Source: Trebonia kvetii
GTDB lineage: Bacteria > Actinomycetota > Actinomycetes > Streptosporangiales > Streptosporangiaceae
Assembly: GCF_007827045.1 (NCBI RefSeq)
Contig: NZ_RPFW01000001.1
Span: 1,030,519 to 1,094,518, forward strand
Direction of reading: 5' to 3'
Length of the DNA: 64,000 bases
Position numbers and translations under genes: made by a program. Position 1 is the first letter of the stretch. Each line of letters begins with the position of its first letter. The notes below the pieces were generated by a model that saw only the letters and a program-made list of their open reading frames with translations, did no database searches and was not told the origin of the DNA. Below are positions 44,072 through 51,809 of the stretch, piece after piece.

Positions 44072-44098
44072 CGGCCGGGCCACGCCCAGGCTCGGCTG

Positions 44099-44362
44099 TC
44101 AGGCCAGGGCGAGGAAGAGCTTCTCCATCTTCGCGATATCGGCCTCGCTAGGTCCGTCGCCATCGGTCAGGCAGTGCTGCAGCCCCGTGGACACGATCGC
44201 GAAACCGCTACGGCTGAGCGCCTTGTTGACGGCCGCAAGCTGGGTGAGCACATCCTCGCATTCGGATCCTTCCTCCAGCATCTTGATGACGCTGCCGAGG
44301 TGACCATGGGCGCGCTTCATCCGCAGGATGATGGCCTTCATCTCATCGGGCTGCAGTACCAC
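44099..44362 (-). CDS. CsoR/CstR-family repressor (DUF156)
   Basis: An 87-residue all-helical repressor. LRMKRAHGHLGSVIKMLEEG, Cys35 in SECEDVLTQLAAVNKAL and Cys64 in TGLQHC are the family marks. The Cu(I) site of CsoR is Cys-His-Cys with His four residues before the second Cys; here that position is Gly60, as in persulfide-sensing CstR-type proteins, so copper sensing is doubtful. GTG at 44362 has GGAG before it. A G-tract palindrome typical of the family lies 38-53 bases upstream, implying autoregulation. No target gene follows closely on this strand. Confidence 0.9.
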   Translation of the reverse strand: MVLQPDEMKAIILRMKRAHGHLGSVIKMLEEGSECEDVLTQLAAVNKALSRSGFAIVSTGLQHCLTDGDGPSEADIAKMEKLFLALA

Positions 44363-44395
44363 TGAGTCTCCTTCGCTGCTTCGTCGGCCCCGATT

Positions 44396-45088
44396 CTATA
44401 TCCCCCCAGGGGGATTCCGGACGGTCGGCCGGAGGCGGCCGCCGAGCAGGACGGCGATCGCGGTAAGCCAGACGGCCGTGAACACGACACTGGCGATCAC
44501 GTCGGTCGTCCAGTGCACTCCCAGTTCCACGCGGGAGAACGCGGTGGCCACGATGGCAAGTCCGGCGATCAGCCAGCCGAGTACCCGAAGCGTCCGGTGG
44601 CGGGTGACCGCCGTGACGCACATGGCCAGGACGGTAATGGCCAGGGCCGCCGCGGCGGCATGGCCGGAAGGGAAAGACCAGCCGTGCGCCTGCACCAGCC
44701 GGATCGCCTCGGGAGGCCGGTCACGGGCGACAACTTCCTTGCCGATCCGCACCCCGCCGGCTTCGCCCGCCCACGCGAGCGCTGCCGCCGCCGCGGCAAG
44801 TAGCGGCAGGTGCCTAGCCAGGACCAGCCCGGCGACGACGGCAGCCATGACCGTCAGCGCGATCCAGGAGCCCAGCCAGGTCACCGCCTTCATCGCGGAG
44901 TCGAGCGCTGCCGTCCGCGAGTTCACCAGCACGCTCGTGGCATGACGATCGAAGTGCGTCACGGCATTCGAATGGACGACAATCTCGCCGGAGGCGATGA
45001 GACACCCGACAAGCCCCGCCCAGATGCCGGCAAGCACCGCCATGCGAGGCAGCGCCGCCCTGAGCTCCGACAGACGGGCGGATGGCAT
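44396..45088 (-). CDS. PAP2-superfamily membrane phosphatase
   Basis: A 230-residue protein with about six transmembrane helices. The three phosphatase motifs are intact: KEVVARDRP, PSGHAAAAA and SRVELGVHWTTDV. Such enzymes dephosphorylate undecaprenyl pyrophosphate or phosphatidic acid at the outer membrane face. ATG at 45088. Its last codons overlap the CsoR-type operator of the next gene on the same strand (34 bases between stop and GTG), so transcription into the csoR-like gene is possible. Confidence 0.92.
   Translation of the reverse strand: MPSARLSELRAALPRMAVLAGIWAGLVGCLIASGEIVVHSNAVTHFDRHATSVLVNSRTAALDSAMKAVTWLGSWIALTVMAAVVAGLVLARHLPLLAAAAAALAWAGEAGGVRIGKEVVARDRPPEAIRLVQAHGWSFPSGHAAAAALAITVLAMCVTAVTRHRTLRVLGWLIAGLAIVATAFSRVELGVHWTTDVIASVVFTAVWLTAIAVLLGGRLRPTVRNPPGGI
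44400..44415. promoter_or_regulatory. CsoR-type operator
   Basis: ATCCCCC-CA-GGGGGAT is a perfect 7-bp inverted repeat with the G-tract pattern of CsoR/RcnR/CstR sites. On the minus strand a TATAGAAT -10 box follows immediately, so binding would block the csoR-like gene's promoter. Confidence 0.82.
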
Positions 45089-45151
45089 ACGGAAACCTTA
45101 ACGCGAGGGCCGCGGATGCCCGCCCATCGCTGATTTCGGGAACCTGCCCAC

Positions 45152-45192
45152 ATCGGTAACCTCCGTGTTACGGTAGCCTTGCTGTTACCGAT
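45152..45192. promoter_or_regulatory. ArsR operator before ArsR-SRPBCC operon
   Basis: ATCGGTAAC (45152-45160) and GTTACCGAT (45184-45192) are perfect 9-bp arms 23 bases apart, with another half site TGTTACGG between them. The block sits 18-58 bases before the ArsR start. Confidence 0.75.
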
Positions 45193-45209
45193 ACGCGGAG
45201 TGGAGCAGG

Positions 45210-45551
45210 ATGCGGAACCAGGAGGCAGCCGGCGACCCGTTCGAGGCGCTCGGCGACCCCAACAGGAGGGAGATCCTGCGGCTGCTCAGCGGCGGCGACA
45301 AGCCGGTCAGGGAGATCGCCGACGCGATGACGATCAGCCGGCCCGCGGTCTCGCGCCACCTGCGCGTGCTGAAAGACGCCGGGATGGTGACCGAGCAGGC
45401 CCGTGGCACACGACGGATCTATCACCTGCAAGAGCGGGGGATGTACGCCGTGCAGGCCTATCTTGAGCGCATCTGGGGCGAGGCCGCCGTCCGGTTCCGG
45501 TTGCTGGCGGAAAACCTCCCAGAGGCCTCAGACCAGGAGGCGGAACGGTGA
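45210..45551 (+). CDS. ArsR-family regulator, metal-independent type
   Basis: A 113-residue winged-helix protein: DPFEALGDPNRREILRLLSG and ADAMTISRPAVSRHLRVLKD. It lacks Cys or His clusters for metal binding, as in the branch paired with SRPBCC (AHSA1) genes. ATG at 45210 has GGAG before it. Its stop overlaps the next gene's GTG as GTGA. Confidence 0.92.
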   Translation: MRNQEAAGDPFEALGDPNRREILRLLSGGDKPVREIADAMTISRPAVSRHLRVLKDAGMVTEQARGTRRIYHLQERGMYAVQAYLERIWGEAAVRFRLLAENLPEASDQEAER

Positions 45552-46336
45552 CGGCCCCGCTGCAGATGTCCTTCGACGTCGCCTGTTCGGCCGAGCACGC
45601 GTTCCGCGTGTGGACCCGCAGGATCAGCACCTGGTGGCCGCCGGATCACACCGTGACCGGTCAGGCCGCTCTCATCGTCCTCGAGGGTGCCGTCGGAGGG
45701 CGGATCTACGAGCGCACATCCGACGGCGTCGAGCACGACTGGGGTGAGGTGACGGTCTGGGAACCTCCCGCGCGACTGGTCTACCAGTGGCACCTGCGGG
45801 GCGACCGGGCGGGCGCAACCGAGGTGGAGATCCGGTTCACGGCCCAGGGCAGCGCCGCTGCGCGCGTGGAGATCGAGCACCGCGGCTGGGAGCGGCTAGG
45901 CAGCGCGGCCGGGGAATGGCGCGAGCGGAATCGCGCAGGCTGGGAAACGCTGCTGCCGCATTACCTGGCCGAGATCGACAGAGGATCCGTGATCGAGAAG
46001 AGCGATAGGGAGTTGACCATGACAGTCACCAAGGTGGTCCGCTACAAGACCCACCCAGAAAGCGCCGACGAGAATGAGCGCCTGATCCGTGACGTGTTCG
46101 CCGAACTGGCGGAGCACCAACCTTCTGGCCTGCAATACGCGGCCTTCCGCCTCGACGACGGGGTCAGCTTCCTGCACGTCGCCGTTATCGACGGTCCGAC
46201 CAACCCGCTGTCGGCGTCGGCGTCGGCGGCGTTCGGCAAGTTCCAAGCCGGAATCCAGGATCGATGCGTCGAGGGACCCGCCGCGGCGGACGCGGCGATC
46301 GTCGGTTCCTACCAGTTCGGCGTCACCGCCACGTAG
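45548..46336 (+). CDS. SRPBCC (AHSA1-type) domain fused to ABM-like domain
   Basis: A 262-residue protein of two parts. Residues 1-148 are an AHSA1-like SRPBCC domain (SAEHAFRVWTRRISTWWPPD, then RARLVY-type beta strand and WERLGSAAGEWRERNRAGWE). Residues 158-262, starting MTVTKVVRYKTHPESADENE, look like a small ferredoxin-fold (antibiotic-biosynthesis-monooxygenase-like) protein usually encoded alone. The internal ATG at 46019 has its own GGGAG six bases ahead. So two genes appear joined by loss of a stop codon, or the second is also translated separately. GTG start coupled to the ArsR gene. Confidence 0.82.
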   Translation: MTAPLQMSFDVACSAEHAFRVWTRRISTWWPPDHTVTGQAALIVLEGAVGGRIYERTSDGVEHDWGEVTVWEPPARLVYQWHLRGDRAGATEVEIRFTAQGSAAARVEIEHRGWERLGSAAGEWRERNRAGWETLLPHYLAEIDRGSVIEKSDRELTMTVTKVVRYKTHPESADENERLIRDVFAELAEHQPSGLQYAAFRLDDGVSFLHVAVIDGPTNPLSASASAAFGKFQAGIQDRCVEGPAAADAAIVGSYQFGVTAT

Positions 46337-46347
46337 TTGCGCTGACG

Positions 46348-46838
46348 CTATCGGCCGCGCACGCCGTCGGCGAGTTCCCTGAGGATGTCGATGTGACCGT
46401 TGTGCCTGGCCGTCTCCTCCGTCAGGTGCAGCAGGATCCAGCGCAGCGTCAGCGGCTCCGCCCGCCAGTCCAGGGCGCCCCTGGACGGAGCGTCCAGGTC
46501 AAGGGACGCCACCAGGTCACGGTGCCTGGCGCAGGCGTCCCGGTACTCAGCCAGCAGCTGAGCTAGCGGCACCTCGACCGCGATCAGGAACTCCCGATCG
46601 GGATCGTCTTCGGTCCATGGAGCGTCGATCGTGCCGCCGAGCATCGTCTTCTCGATCCATGAGGCCTCCACCCAGCGCAGGTGGCTGACCAGCCCGGACA
46701 CGTCATCAGCGGCGAGCCGGGCAACGGCGCCCGTCGCGCGTCCGCATCCGACAGGCCCGCGCACTTGGCATGCACGGTGTCGCGGGCGTAGTCCAGGAAC
46801 GTTGTCAGGACGGTGCGCTCGTCCCAGCTGGGCGGGAT
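46348..46838 (-). pseudogene. DinB/DUF664-family gene with frameshift
   Basis: From about 46838 the minus strand reads IPPSWDERTVLTTFLDYARD, then HAKCAGLSDADARRAPLPGS and PLMT; after the codons for PLMT one base is missing and the family sequence continues in another frame as SGLVSHLRWVEASWIEKTML through ETARHNGHIDILRELADG. A usual start codon is not seen before the first part, which abuts the stop of the iron permease gene. A single-base sequencing error at about 46,705 would restore most of the gene. Confidence 0.75.
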
Positions 46839-46839
46839 G

Positions 46840-47682
46840 TTATGACTCCACTGCGGGCTGCGGGGCCTTGTGGGCGCGGAGGGCGGATCGCAGGCCGAGG
46901 AAGGCGGCGATGACGATCGCCAGGTAGGCGACGTACACGATGAGCTGGAGCGGTGTCGGGGAGTCGCTGTAGCCGAAGAAGCTGTGCAGCACGTCGCCGA
47001 ATGAGCTGTCCTCCGACAGGATGTTCCCGGTGTGCCACATCGGCACGTCGAGCACGCGCAGCCAGCCGAGTTCCTGGAGGTTCTGGACGGTATCGGCGAG
47101 CAGGCCCGCGGCGAAGACCATGAGCAGGCAGCCGATGACCGTGAAGAACCGCGACATGTTCAGCCTGTGGCCAAGCCGGTAGATGAAGAAGGCGACCACA
47201 AGAGAGCCCGCCAGGCCGATGATCGCACCGGTCAGCGCGCTGGCCGTGGACGTGGAGAAGATGATCGCCAGCGTGAACACCACGGTCTCGAGGCCTTCGC
47301 GGCCGACGGCCTGGAAGGCAAGCAGCCCCAGGCCCCACCGCGCCTTGCCGTTGAAGGCCGCGTCCGCCTTCGACCGCAGCTCGGTGGAGATCGACCGCGC
47401 GTGGTTGCGCATCCAGAACGTCATGTAGGTCAGCACGGCCGCGGCGAGTATGTACGTGACCGTCTCGAAGATGGTCTGCACCCGCGAGCCGTCGTAGGAC
47501 GAGATGGTGAGGTAGGCGGCCACGCCGCCCCCCGTCGCGAGCAGCAGCGCCGCGCCCACGCCGAGGAACACATCCTTGAAATACTCCCGGCGGCCGAGCC
47601 GGTCGAGGTACGCGAGCAGGATGGCGACGATCATGCTCGCCTCGATGCCCTCGCGAAGGAAGATGACTAGCGTGGCGAGCAC
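46840..47682 (-). CDS. FTR1-family high-affinity iron permease (EfeU-like)
   Basis: A 280-residue membrane protein with seven helices. The iron motifs REGxE are present twice: FLREGIEASM near the N-terminus and AVGREGLETVV in the middle. GTG at 47682 with GGAG five bases upstream is chosen; a TTG at 47709 would add nine residues without a ribosome-binding site. An iron box lies 31 bases upstream. No EfeO or EfeB partner is next to it. It should import ferric or ferrous iron under iron shortage. Confidence 0.93.
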   Translation of the reverse strand: MLATLVIFLREGIEASMIVAILLAYLDRLGRREYFKDVFLGVGAALLLATGGGVAAYLTISSYDGSRVQTIFETVTYILAAAVLTYMTFWMRNHARSISTELRSKADAAFNGKARWGLGLLAFQAVGREGLETVVFTLAIIFSTSTASALTGAIIGLAGSLVVAFFIYRLGHRLNMSRFFTVIGCLLMVFAAGLLADTVQNLQELGWLRVLDVPMWHTGNILSEDSSFGDVLHSFFGYSDSPTPLQLIVYVAYLAIVIAAFLGLRSALRAHKAPQPAVES

Positions 47683-47712
47683 ATGGTCTCCAGCGGATGC
47701 AACGGTCAAGTC

Positions 47713-47731
47713 TTAGGTAAGGCAAACCTAA
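47713..47731. promoter_or_regulatory. DtxR/IdeR iron box before FTR1 permease
   Basis: TTAGGTAAGGCAAACCTAA matches the 19-bp consensus TTAGGTTAGSCTAACCTAA at 17 positions. On the minus strand a TATATT -10 box overlaps its upstream edge. Confidence 0.9.
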
Positions 47732-47848
47732 TATACGGCTTTCTCCCTTCCGTACCCAGAGCCGGACGGCCCATTCCGGTGTGACGCACAGCACTTCGTG
47801 ACGCTCAGGGCGTGTATTGCTTGGAGTGGCTACCCAAGCGGAGGTGCG

Positions 47849-48373
47849 GTGACTTTTGACGAGTTCGCGGCGCGCCACCTCATCACGGTGCAGCGGTTCG
47901 CGACGGTGCTCACCGGGGATCGGGTCCGGGGCGACGACCTTGTCCAGGAGGTGCTGGTCCGCGCGCATGCCAGGTGGCGGCGGATCGGCTCGCTGGACCG
48001 GCCGGAATTCTACGTACGCAAGATGATCCTGAACGAGTTCCTGTCTTCGCGCCGCCGCACCTGGTGGCTCATTCCCGCGGGCAGCGGGACCGATGTCGAT
48101 CACCGGGTCGCGCCGGATCACGCGGCCAGCCATGCCGACCGCGACGCCCTGCTCGCCGAGCTCGGCAAGCTGCCTGCCAAGCAGCGGGCCGTTCTCGTGC
48201 TGCGGTACTACGAGGGACTCTCCGACGGCCAGATCGCCGAACTGCTCGGCCTCGCGCCCGGCACCGTGCGCGGCTACGCGTCGCGGGCGCTGGCCGCGCT
48301 GCGCATCGAGATGTCACCCGGCCCCGAGGCCGGGCACACCGGGCTTGCCTGCGGGGAGAGGAGCATCTGGTGA
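47849..48373 (+). CDS. ECF sigma factor, SigE-like (actinobacterial) family
   Basis: A 174-residue sigma factor. Region 2 is DFDEF-like FDEFAARHLITVQRFATVLT with DDLVQEVLVRAHARW; region 4 is LPAKQRAVLVLRYYEGLSDG and IAELLGLAPGTVRGYASRAL. GTG at 47849 has GGAGG four bases upstream; the open frame goes up to 47798. It overlaps the next gene as GTGA, which encodes a membrane protein likely to bind it. Confidence 0.93.
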   Translation: MTFDEFAARHLITVQRFATVLTGDRVRGDDLVQEVLVRAHARWRRIGSLDRPEFYVRKMILNEFLSSRRRTWWLIPAGSGTDVDHRVAPDHAASHADRDALLAELGKLPAKQRAVLVLRYYEGLSDGQIAELLGLAPGTVRGYASRALAALRIEMSPGPEAGHTGLACGERSIW

Positions 48374-49455
48374 GAACAGAGAACGACCTGATGGCCGCGC
48401 TGCGGACACTGGAGCCTGCCGACCCGGACGAGGCCGCGGTGCTGCGCGGCGTCCGGCGACGGATCGCGCGCCGCCGCATCCTGCTGGCCGGCGGCCTGAC
48501 CGGCGTGACAGGCGTGGCCGCCACCGTTACGGCGGTCGCGGTGCTGGCCGGGAGCGCGCCCGGCCCCGGCAGCGCAGCCGGCGGCCAGCACCCGCGCGTG
48601 ACCCCCGCCGCCAGCGGCCCGCAGCCGAGCACGTCTCAGACGGTCACCGGAAAGGCACGGACGGCCGCCTACATCGTGCGGCACGCCGCCGCCGCCGAGG
48701 CGGCTGCGGCCAGGATGATCCAGGTCACCAGGAACGGCGCGGGCGTCAGCTACCTGAGCGTGGCGACCCAGCAGGAGCTGTTCGTGAGCTCACGGCGCAT
48801 CCCCGGCGGCCGTCCCCTGATGGCGACCGCGGAAAGCATCTCGGGCGAGACCTACACCTCGACCGAGGTCGACTACAAGGACCGGGCGTACAACGTGGTC
48901 TCCGCGAGCACGCGGGATGCCAGTCCCTGGGGCGCGAAGGGCATTGTGATCGGCAGCTGGCTGCCCGGCGTGACCGCATCGGATCCGGCCTCCGCCTATA
49001 ACGACGCGCTCCGCAAGGGGATCATCAAGGTCGTCGGCTACCGGAAGCTGCACGGACGTCAGACCATCCTGATCCGGATCGATTACCGGAAGGCGTACGA
49101 CAGCGCGATCAAGCCCCACCCGTGCATCACCGGCCAGGACGGGGCGTGCCTGCCGCCGCGGCCCGCCGGCTGCAAGCTCCCGCCGCCGGGCGTCAACGAG
49201 GTGTGGCTCGATGCCTCGACCTTCCTTGAGGTCCAGGAGGCGACGTTGGCGGCGAAGACCGTCATGTACACCGTGGACAAGCCGGGCATCCAGTGGGCCT
49301 GCTATACGGTGACGGGCTGGTCGACGGACGCCACGAGCGTGGACTGGCTGCCGCCGACCAGGCAGAACCTGGCGCTGCTCAACCTGAAGCCGCCGGCCGG
49401 CTTCGCCCAGGTCTCCAGCCAGCAGATGGCTCAGTATCTCGGCCCGTACTCCTGA
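48370..49455 (+). CDS. Single-pass membrane protein, probable anti-sigma partner
   Basis: A 361-residue protein with a short cytoplasmic N-terminus (TENDLMAALRTLEPADPDEA, arginine-rich RRRIARRR), one transmembrane helix around residues 38-62, and a large outer domain with a Ser/Thr/Pro linker. No zinc-binding HxxxCxxC motif is seen, so it is not a classic ZAS anti-sigma factor. Coupled by GTGA overlap to the sigma factor gene, which is the main reason for the assignment. The outer domain (for example SGETYTSTEVDYKDRAYNVV) is not recognised; it has four Cys near residue 255-320. Confidence 0.75.
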   Translation: MRTENDLMAALRTLEPADPDEAAVLRGVRRRIARRRILLAGGLTGVTGVAATVTAVAVLAGSAPGPGSAAGGQHPRVTPAASGPQPSTSQTVTGKARTAAYIVRHAAAAEAAAARMIQVTRNGAGVSYLSVATQQELFVSSRRIPGGRPLMATAESISGETYTSTEVDYKDRAYNVVSASTRDASPWGAKGIVIGSWLPGVTASDPASAYNDALRKGIIKVVGYRKLHGRQTILIRIDYRKAYDSAIKPHPCITGQDGACLPPRPAGCKLPPPGVNEVWLDASTFLEVQEATLAAKTVMYTVDKPGIQWACYTVTGWSTDATSVDWLPPTRQNLALLNLKPPAGFAQVSSQQMAQYLGPYS

Positions 49456-49497
49456 CCCTGCGCGTCCCGGGCCGCGCGGTCCCCGTCGCCTCCAGGC

Positions 49498-50121
49498 TCA
49501 GGCACTTACCGTGTCGAGCCAGGCGGCGACGCGGGCCGACTCGCGGGCCAGCAGGTCCGGGTCGCGCAGCGTGCTCGCCAGCACGGCGCTGCCCTGGTAC
49601 CTGGCGATGACCTCGACGGCCAGGTCCCGGGCGTCGGCGCGGCCCAGCGCGCTGAACTGCCGCTCCGCCCAGTCGAGCGGAAGCCTCATCAGTTCGGCGG
49701 CCCGCCCGGGACCGTCGGGAAGCTTGTCGAGTTCCGTGCACAGCGAGCCCTGCGGGCAGCCGTACGTGGCGATCAGCTCCGACTGGTCCGCCAGCGCGCC
49801 GAATAGCGCCTTCAGCCGGCCGAGCGGGCCGTCGTGCGCCGCCTCGACCGCGGCGAGCATTGCCCTGGCCTCGCTCAGGTGCGCTTCGACGACCGCCTGG
49901 ATGAGGTCGTTCTTGGTCTTGAAGTAGTAGTAGACGTTGCCGAGCGGGATCCCGGCGGCGGCCGCGATGTCCGCGAGCGTGGTCCGCTCGACCCCGTGGG
50001 CGTAGAACACCTGGCACGCGGCGTCGATCAGCCGCTTGCGTTTGTCCTGTCCTCTGCCCTGGACAACAGAGCCCTGGCCGACAGAGCCCTGGACGCTGGC
50101 CGGTTCAACTGAGTCAGTCAT
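49498..50121 (-). CDS. TetR-family repressor, divergent from MFS pump
   Basis: A 207-residue TetR protein with helix-turn-helix TTLADIAAAAGIPLGNVYYY and the KNDLIQAVVE helix. The start is set at the ATG 50121; an ATG at 50136 is the alternative. An N-terminal QGSVGQGSVVQGRGQ repeat precedes the DNA-binding domain. A 22-bp palindrome lies between it and the divergent MFS gene. Confidence 0.92.
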   Translation of the reverse strand: MTDSVEPASVQGSVGQGSVVQGRGQDKRKRLIDAACQVFYAHGVERTTLADIAAAAGIPLGNVYYYFKTKNDLIQAVVEAHLSEARAMLAAVEAAHDGPLGRLKALFGALADQSELIATYGCPQGSLCTELDKLPDGPGRAAELMRLPLDWAERQFSALGRADARDLAVEVIARYQGSAVLASTLRDPDLLARESARVAAWLDTVSA

Positions 50122-50155
50122 CTTGCTGACAAGCATAGACCCACACGCGATATTC

Positions 50156-50177
50156 CAGTAAGTTAGCTAACTGACTG
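50156..50177. promoter_or_regulatory. TetR operator between repressor and MFS genes
   Basis: The core AGTTAGCTAACT (50161-50172) is a perfect palindrome; the arms extend to CAGT...ACTG with one mismatch. It overlaps the region where both divergent promoters must lie. Confidence 0.85.
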
Positions 50178-50205
50178 ATTACATCATTACAAGGAGGCCA
50201 TCCTC

Positions 50206-51744
50206 ATGACGGATCCACCGTCCGCAACCTCGTCCTTCCTCGCCACCGGCCGGGGGAAGCTGGTGCTCGCCTTCCTCTGCGCAGTCGCCTTCCTCGACTT
50301 CCTCGATACCTCGATCGTCAATGTCGCACTCCCGTCCATCGCCCGTGACCTGCACTTTTCCGTGCAGGACCTGCAATGGGTGCTCAGCGGCTACATCGTC
50401 ACCTACGGCGGCTTCCTGCTGCTCGGCGGACGGCTCGCCGACCTGCTCGGCCGGCGCCGGATGCTGATGACGGGCACGGCCGTGTTCGGCCTGGCCTCGC
50501 TGACTGGCGGGCTCGCGCAGACCTCCGGCATGCTGGTCGGCGCGCGGCTCGCCCAGGGGCTCGGCGCCGCCCTGATGGCGCCGGCCGCGCTGTCGCTGCT
50601 CACCACGACGTTCAGCTACGGCTCGGACCGGGTGAAGGCACTCGGCGCCTGGGGCGCGATGGCGGGCATCTCCTCGATCGCCGGCGTCGCCCTCGGCGGG
50701 GTGATCACCGCCTCGCTGAGCTGGCGGTGGGTGCTGTTCGTGAACCTGCCCGTCTGCGCGGCCGTCCTCGCCGGCGCGTCGCGGCTGGCGGTGGAGAGCA
50801 AGCCGCAACCGTTCGGGAGGAAGGAATTTGATCTTTCGCACTTCGACCTGCCCGGCGCCTTCCTCGGGACCGGCGGGATGCTGCTGCTTGTCTTCGGGCT
50901 GGTGCGGGCGCCGGTAGACGGGTGGGGTGCGGGCGAGACGATCGGCGTGCTAGCCGGCGCGGCGGCGCTGCTCGCCCTGTTCGCGTTCAACGAGACGCGC
51001 AGCAAGAACCCGCTGGTACCGCTGGCGATCTTCCGTATCAAGGGCCTGCCCGCCGCCGACGCCACCCAGGTGATCGCCATGGCCGGGTTCTACTCGATGT
51101 TCTACTTCCTCACCCTGTACATGCAGAACGTGCTCGGCTTCTCCCCCACCCGGGCGGGGCTTGCCTACGTCCCGGTCGCCGCCATGGTCGCGGTCGCGGC
51201 TGGTGTGGGTACCGTGCTGATCACGCGGATCGGCACCAGGCCGCTGATGGTCGGCGGCGCGCTGATCGCGGCGGGCGGCGTGTTCTGGCTGTCGCACATC
51301 CCGGCGGATGGCCACTACTGGACAAACCTGTTCCCCGCCTTCCTGGTGACGGCGTTCGGGCTCGGCGGGGTCTTCGTCGGCGTGCAGACCGCGTCGCAGG
51401 CCGGGGTGCCGCCACGCCTCGCCGGGCTGGCCAGCGCGCTGATCAACGCGTCGTTCCAGGTCGGTGCCGCTCTCGGGCTGGCGATCTTCTCGGCGGTCGC
51501 GACCTCGTGGACGAACACGCTGCTCGCGGAGCACGTGGCGCGGCCCGCGGCGCTGACCGACGGGTTCCACCGGGCACTGCTGCTGAGCAGCAGCTTCGTC
51601 CTCGCCGCGGCCGTGATCGCGCTGCGCACCGCGAACACGCGGGGCGAACCGACCAGCGAGATCACCGGCGTGGCCGTCGCCGATTCCGCCGGCCTTGCTC
51701 CGCCGGAGCCGGAGATCGCACCAAGGCGGCCAGCCAGAAATTGA
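50206..51744 (+). CDS. MFS drug transporter, DHA2 (14-TM) family
   Basis: A 512-residue exporter with about 14 hydrophobic helices. DFLDTSIVNVALPSIARDLH in TM1 and GGRLADLLGRRRMLMTGTAV (motif A) are diagnostic. ATG at 50206 has AAGGAGG eight bases before it. Probably repressed by the divergent TetR protein. Substrate unknown. Confidence 0.94.
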   Translation: MTDPPSATSSFLATGRGKLVLAFLCAVAFLDFLDTSIVNVALPSIARDLHFSVQDLQWVLSGYIVTYGGFLLLGGRLADLLGRRRMLMTGTAVFGLASLTGGLAQTSGMLVGARLAQGLGAALMAPAALSLLTTTFSYGSDRVKALGAWGAMAGISSIAGVALGGVITASLSWRWVLFVNLPVCAAVLAGASRLAVESKPQPFGRKEFDLSHFDLPGAFLGTGGMLLLVFGLVRAPVDGWGAGETIGVLAGAAALLALFAFNETRSKNPLVPLAIFRIKGLPAADATQVIAMAGFYSMFYFLTLYMQNVLGFSPTRAGLAYVPVAAMVAVAAGVGTVLITRIGTRPLMVGGALIAAGGVFWLSHIPADGHYWTNLFPAFLVTAFGLGGVFVGVQTASQAGVPPRLAGLASALINASFQVGAALGLAIFSAVATSWTNTLLAEHVARPAALTDGFHRALLLSSSFVLAAAVIALRTANTRGEPTSEITGVAVADSAGLAPPEPEIAPRRPARN

Positions 51745-51809
51745 GCCGGCGGCCAACCGCGTCACACTCAGCGGGTGAACCCGTGCAATCGTCGACTGGC
51801 CCTGCGAGG

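Noticed and set aside
46805..48133. Minus-strand frame of 442 codons around the iron permease
   Set aside because: Wrong frame over the FTR1 gene; Arg/Gly-rich shadow sequence.
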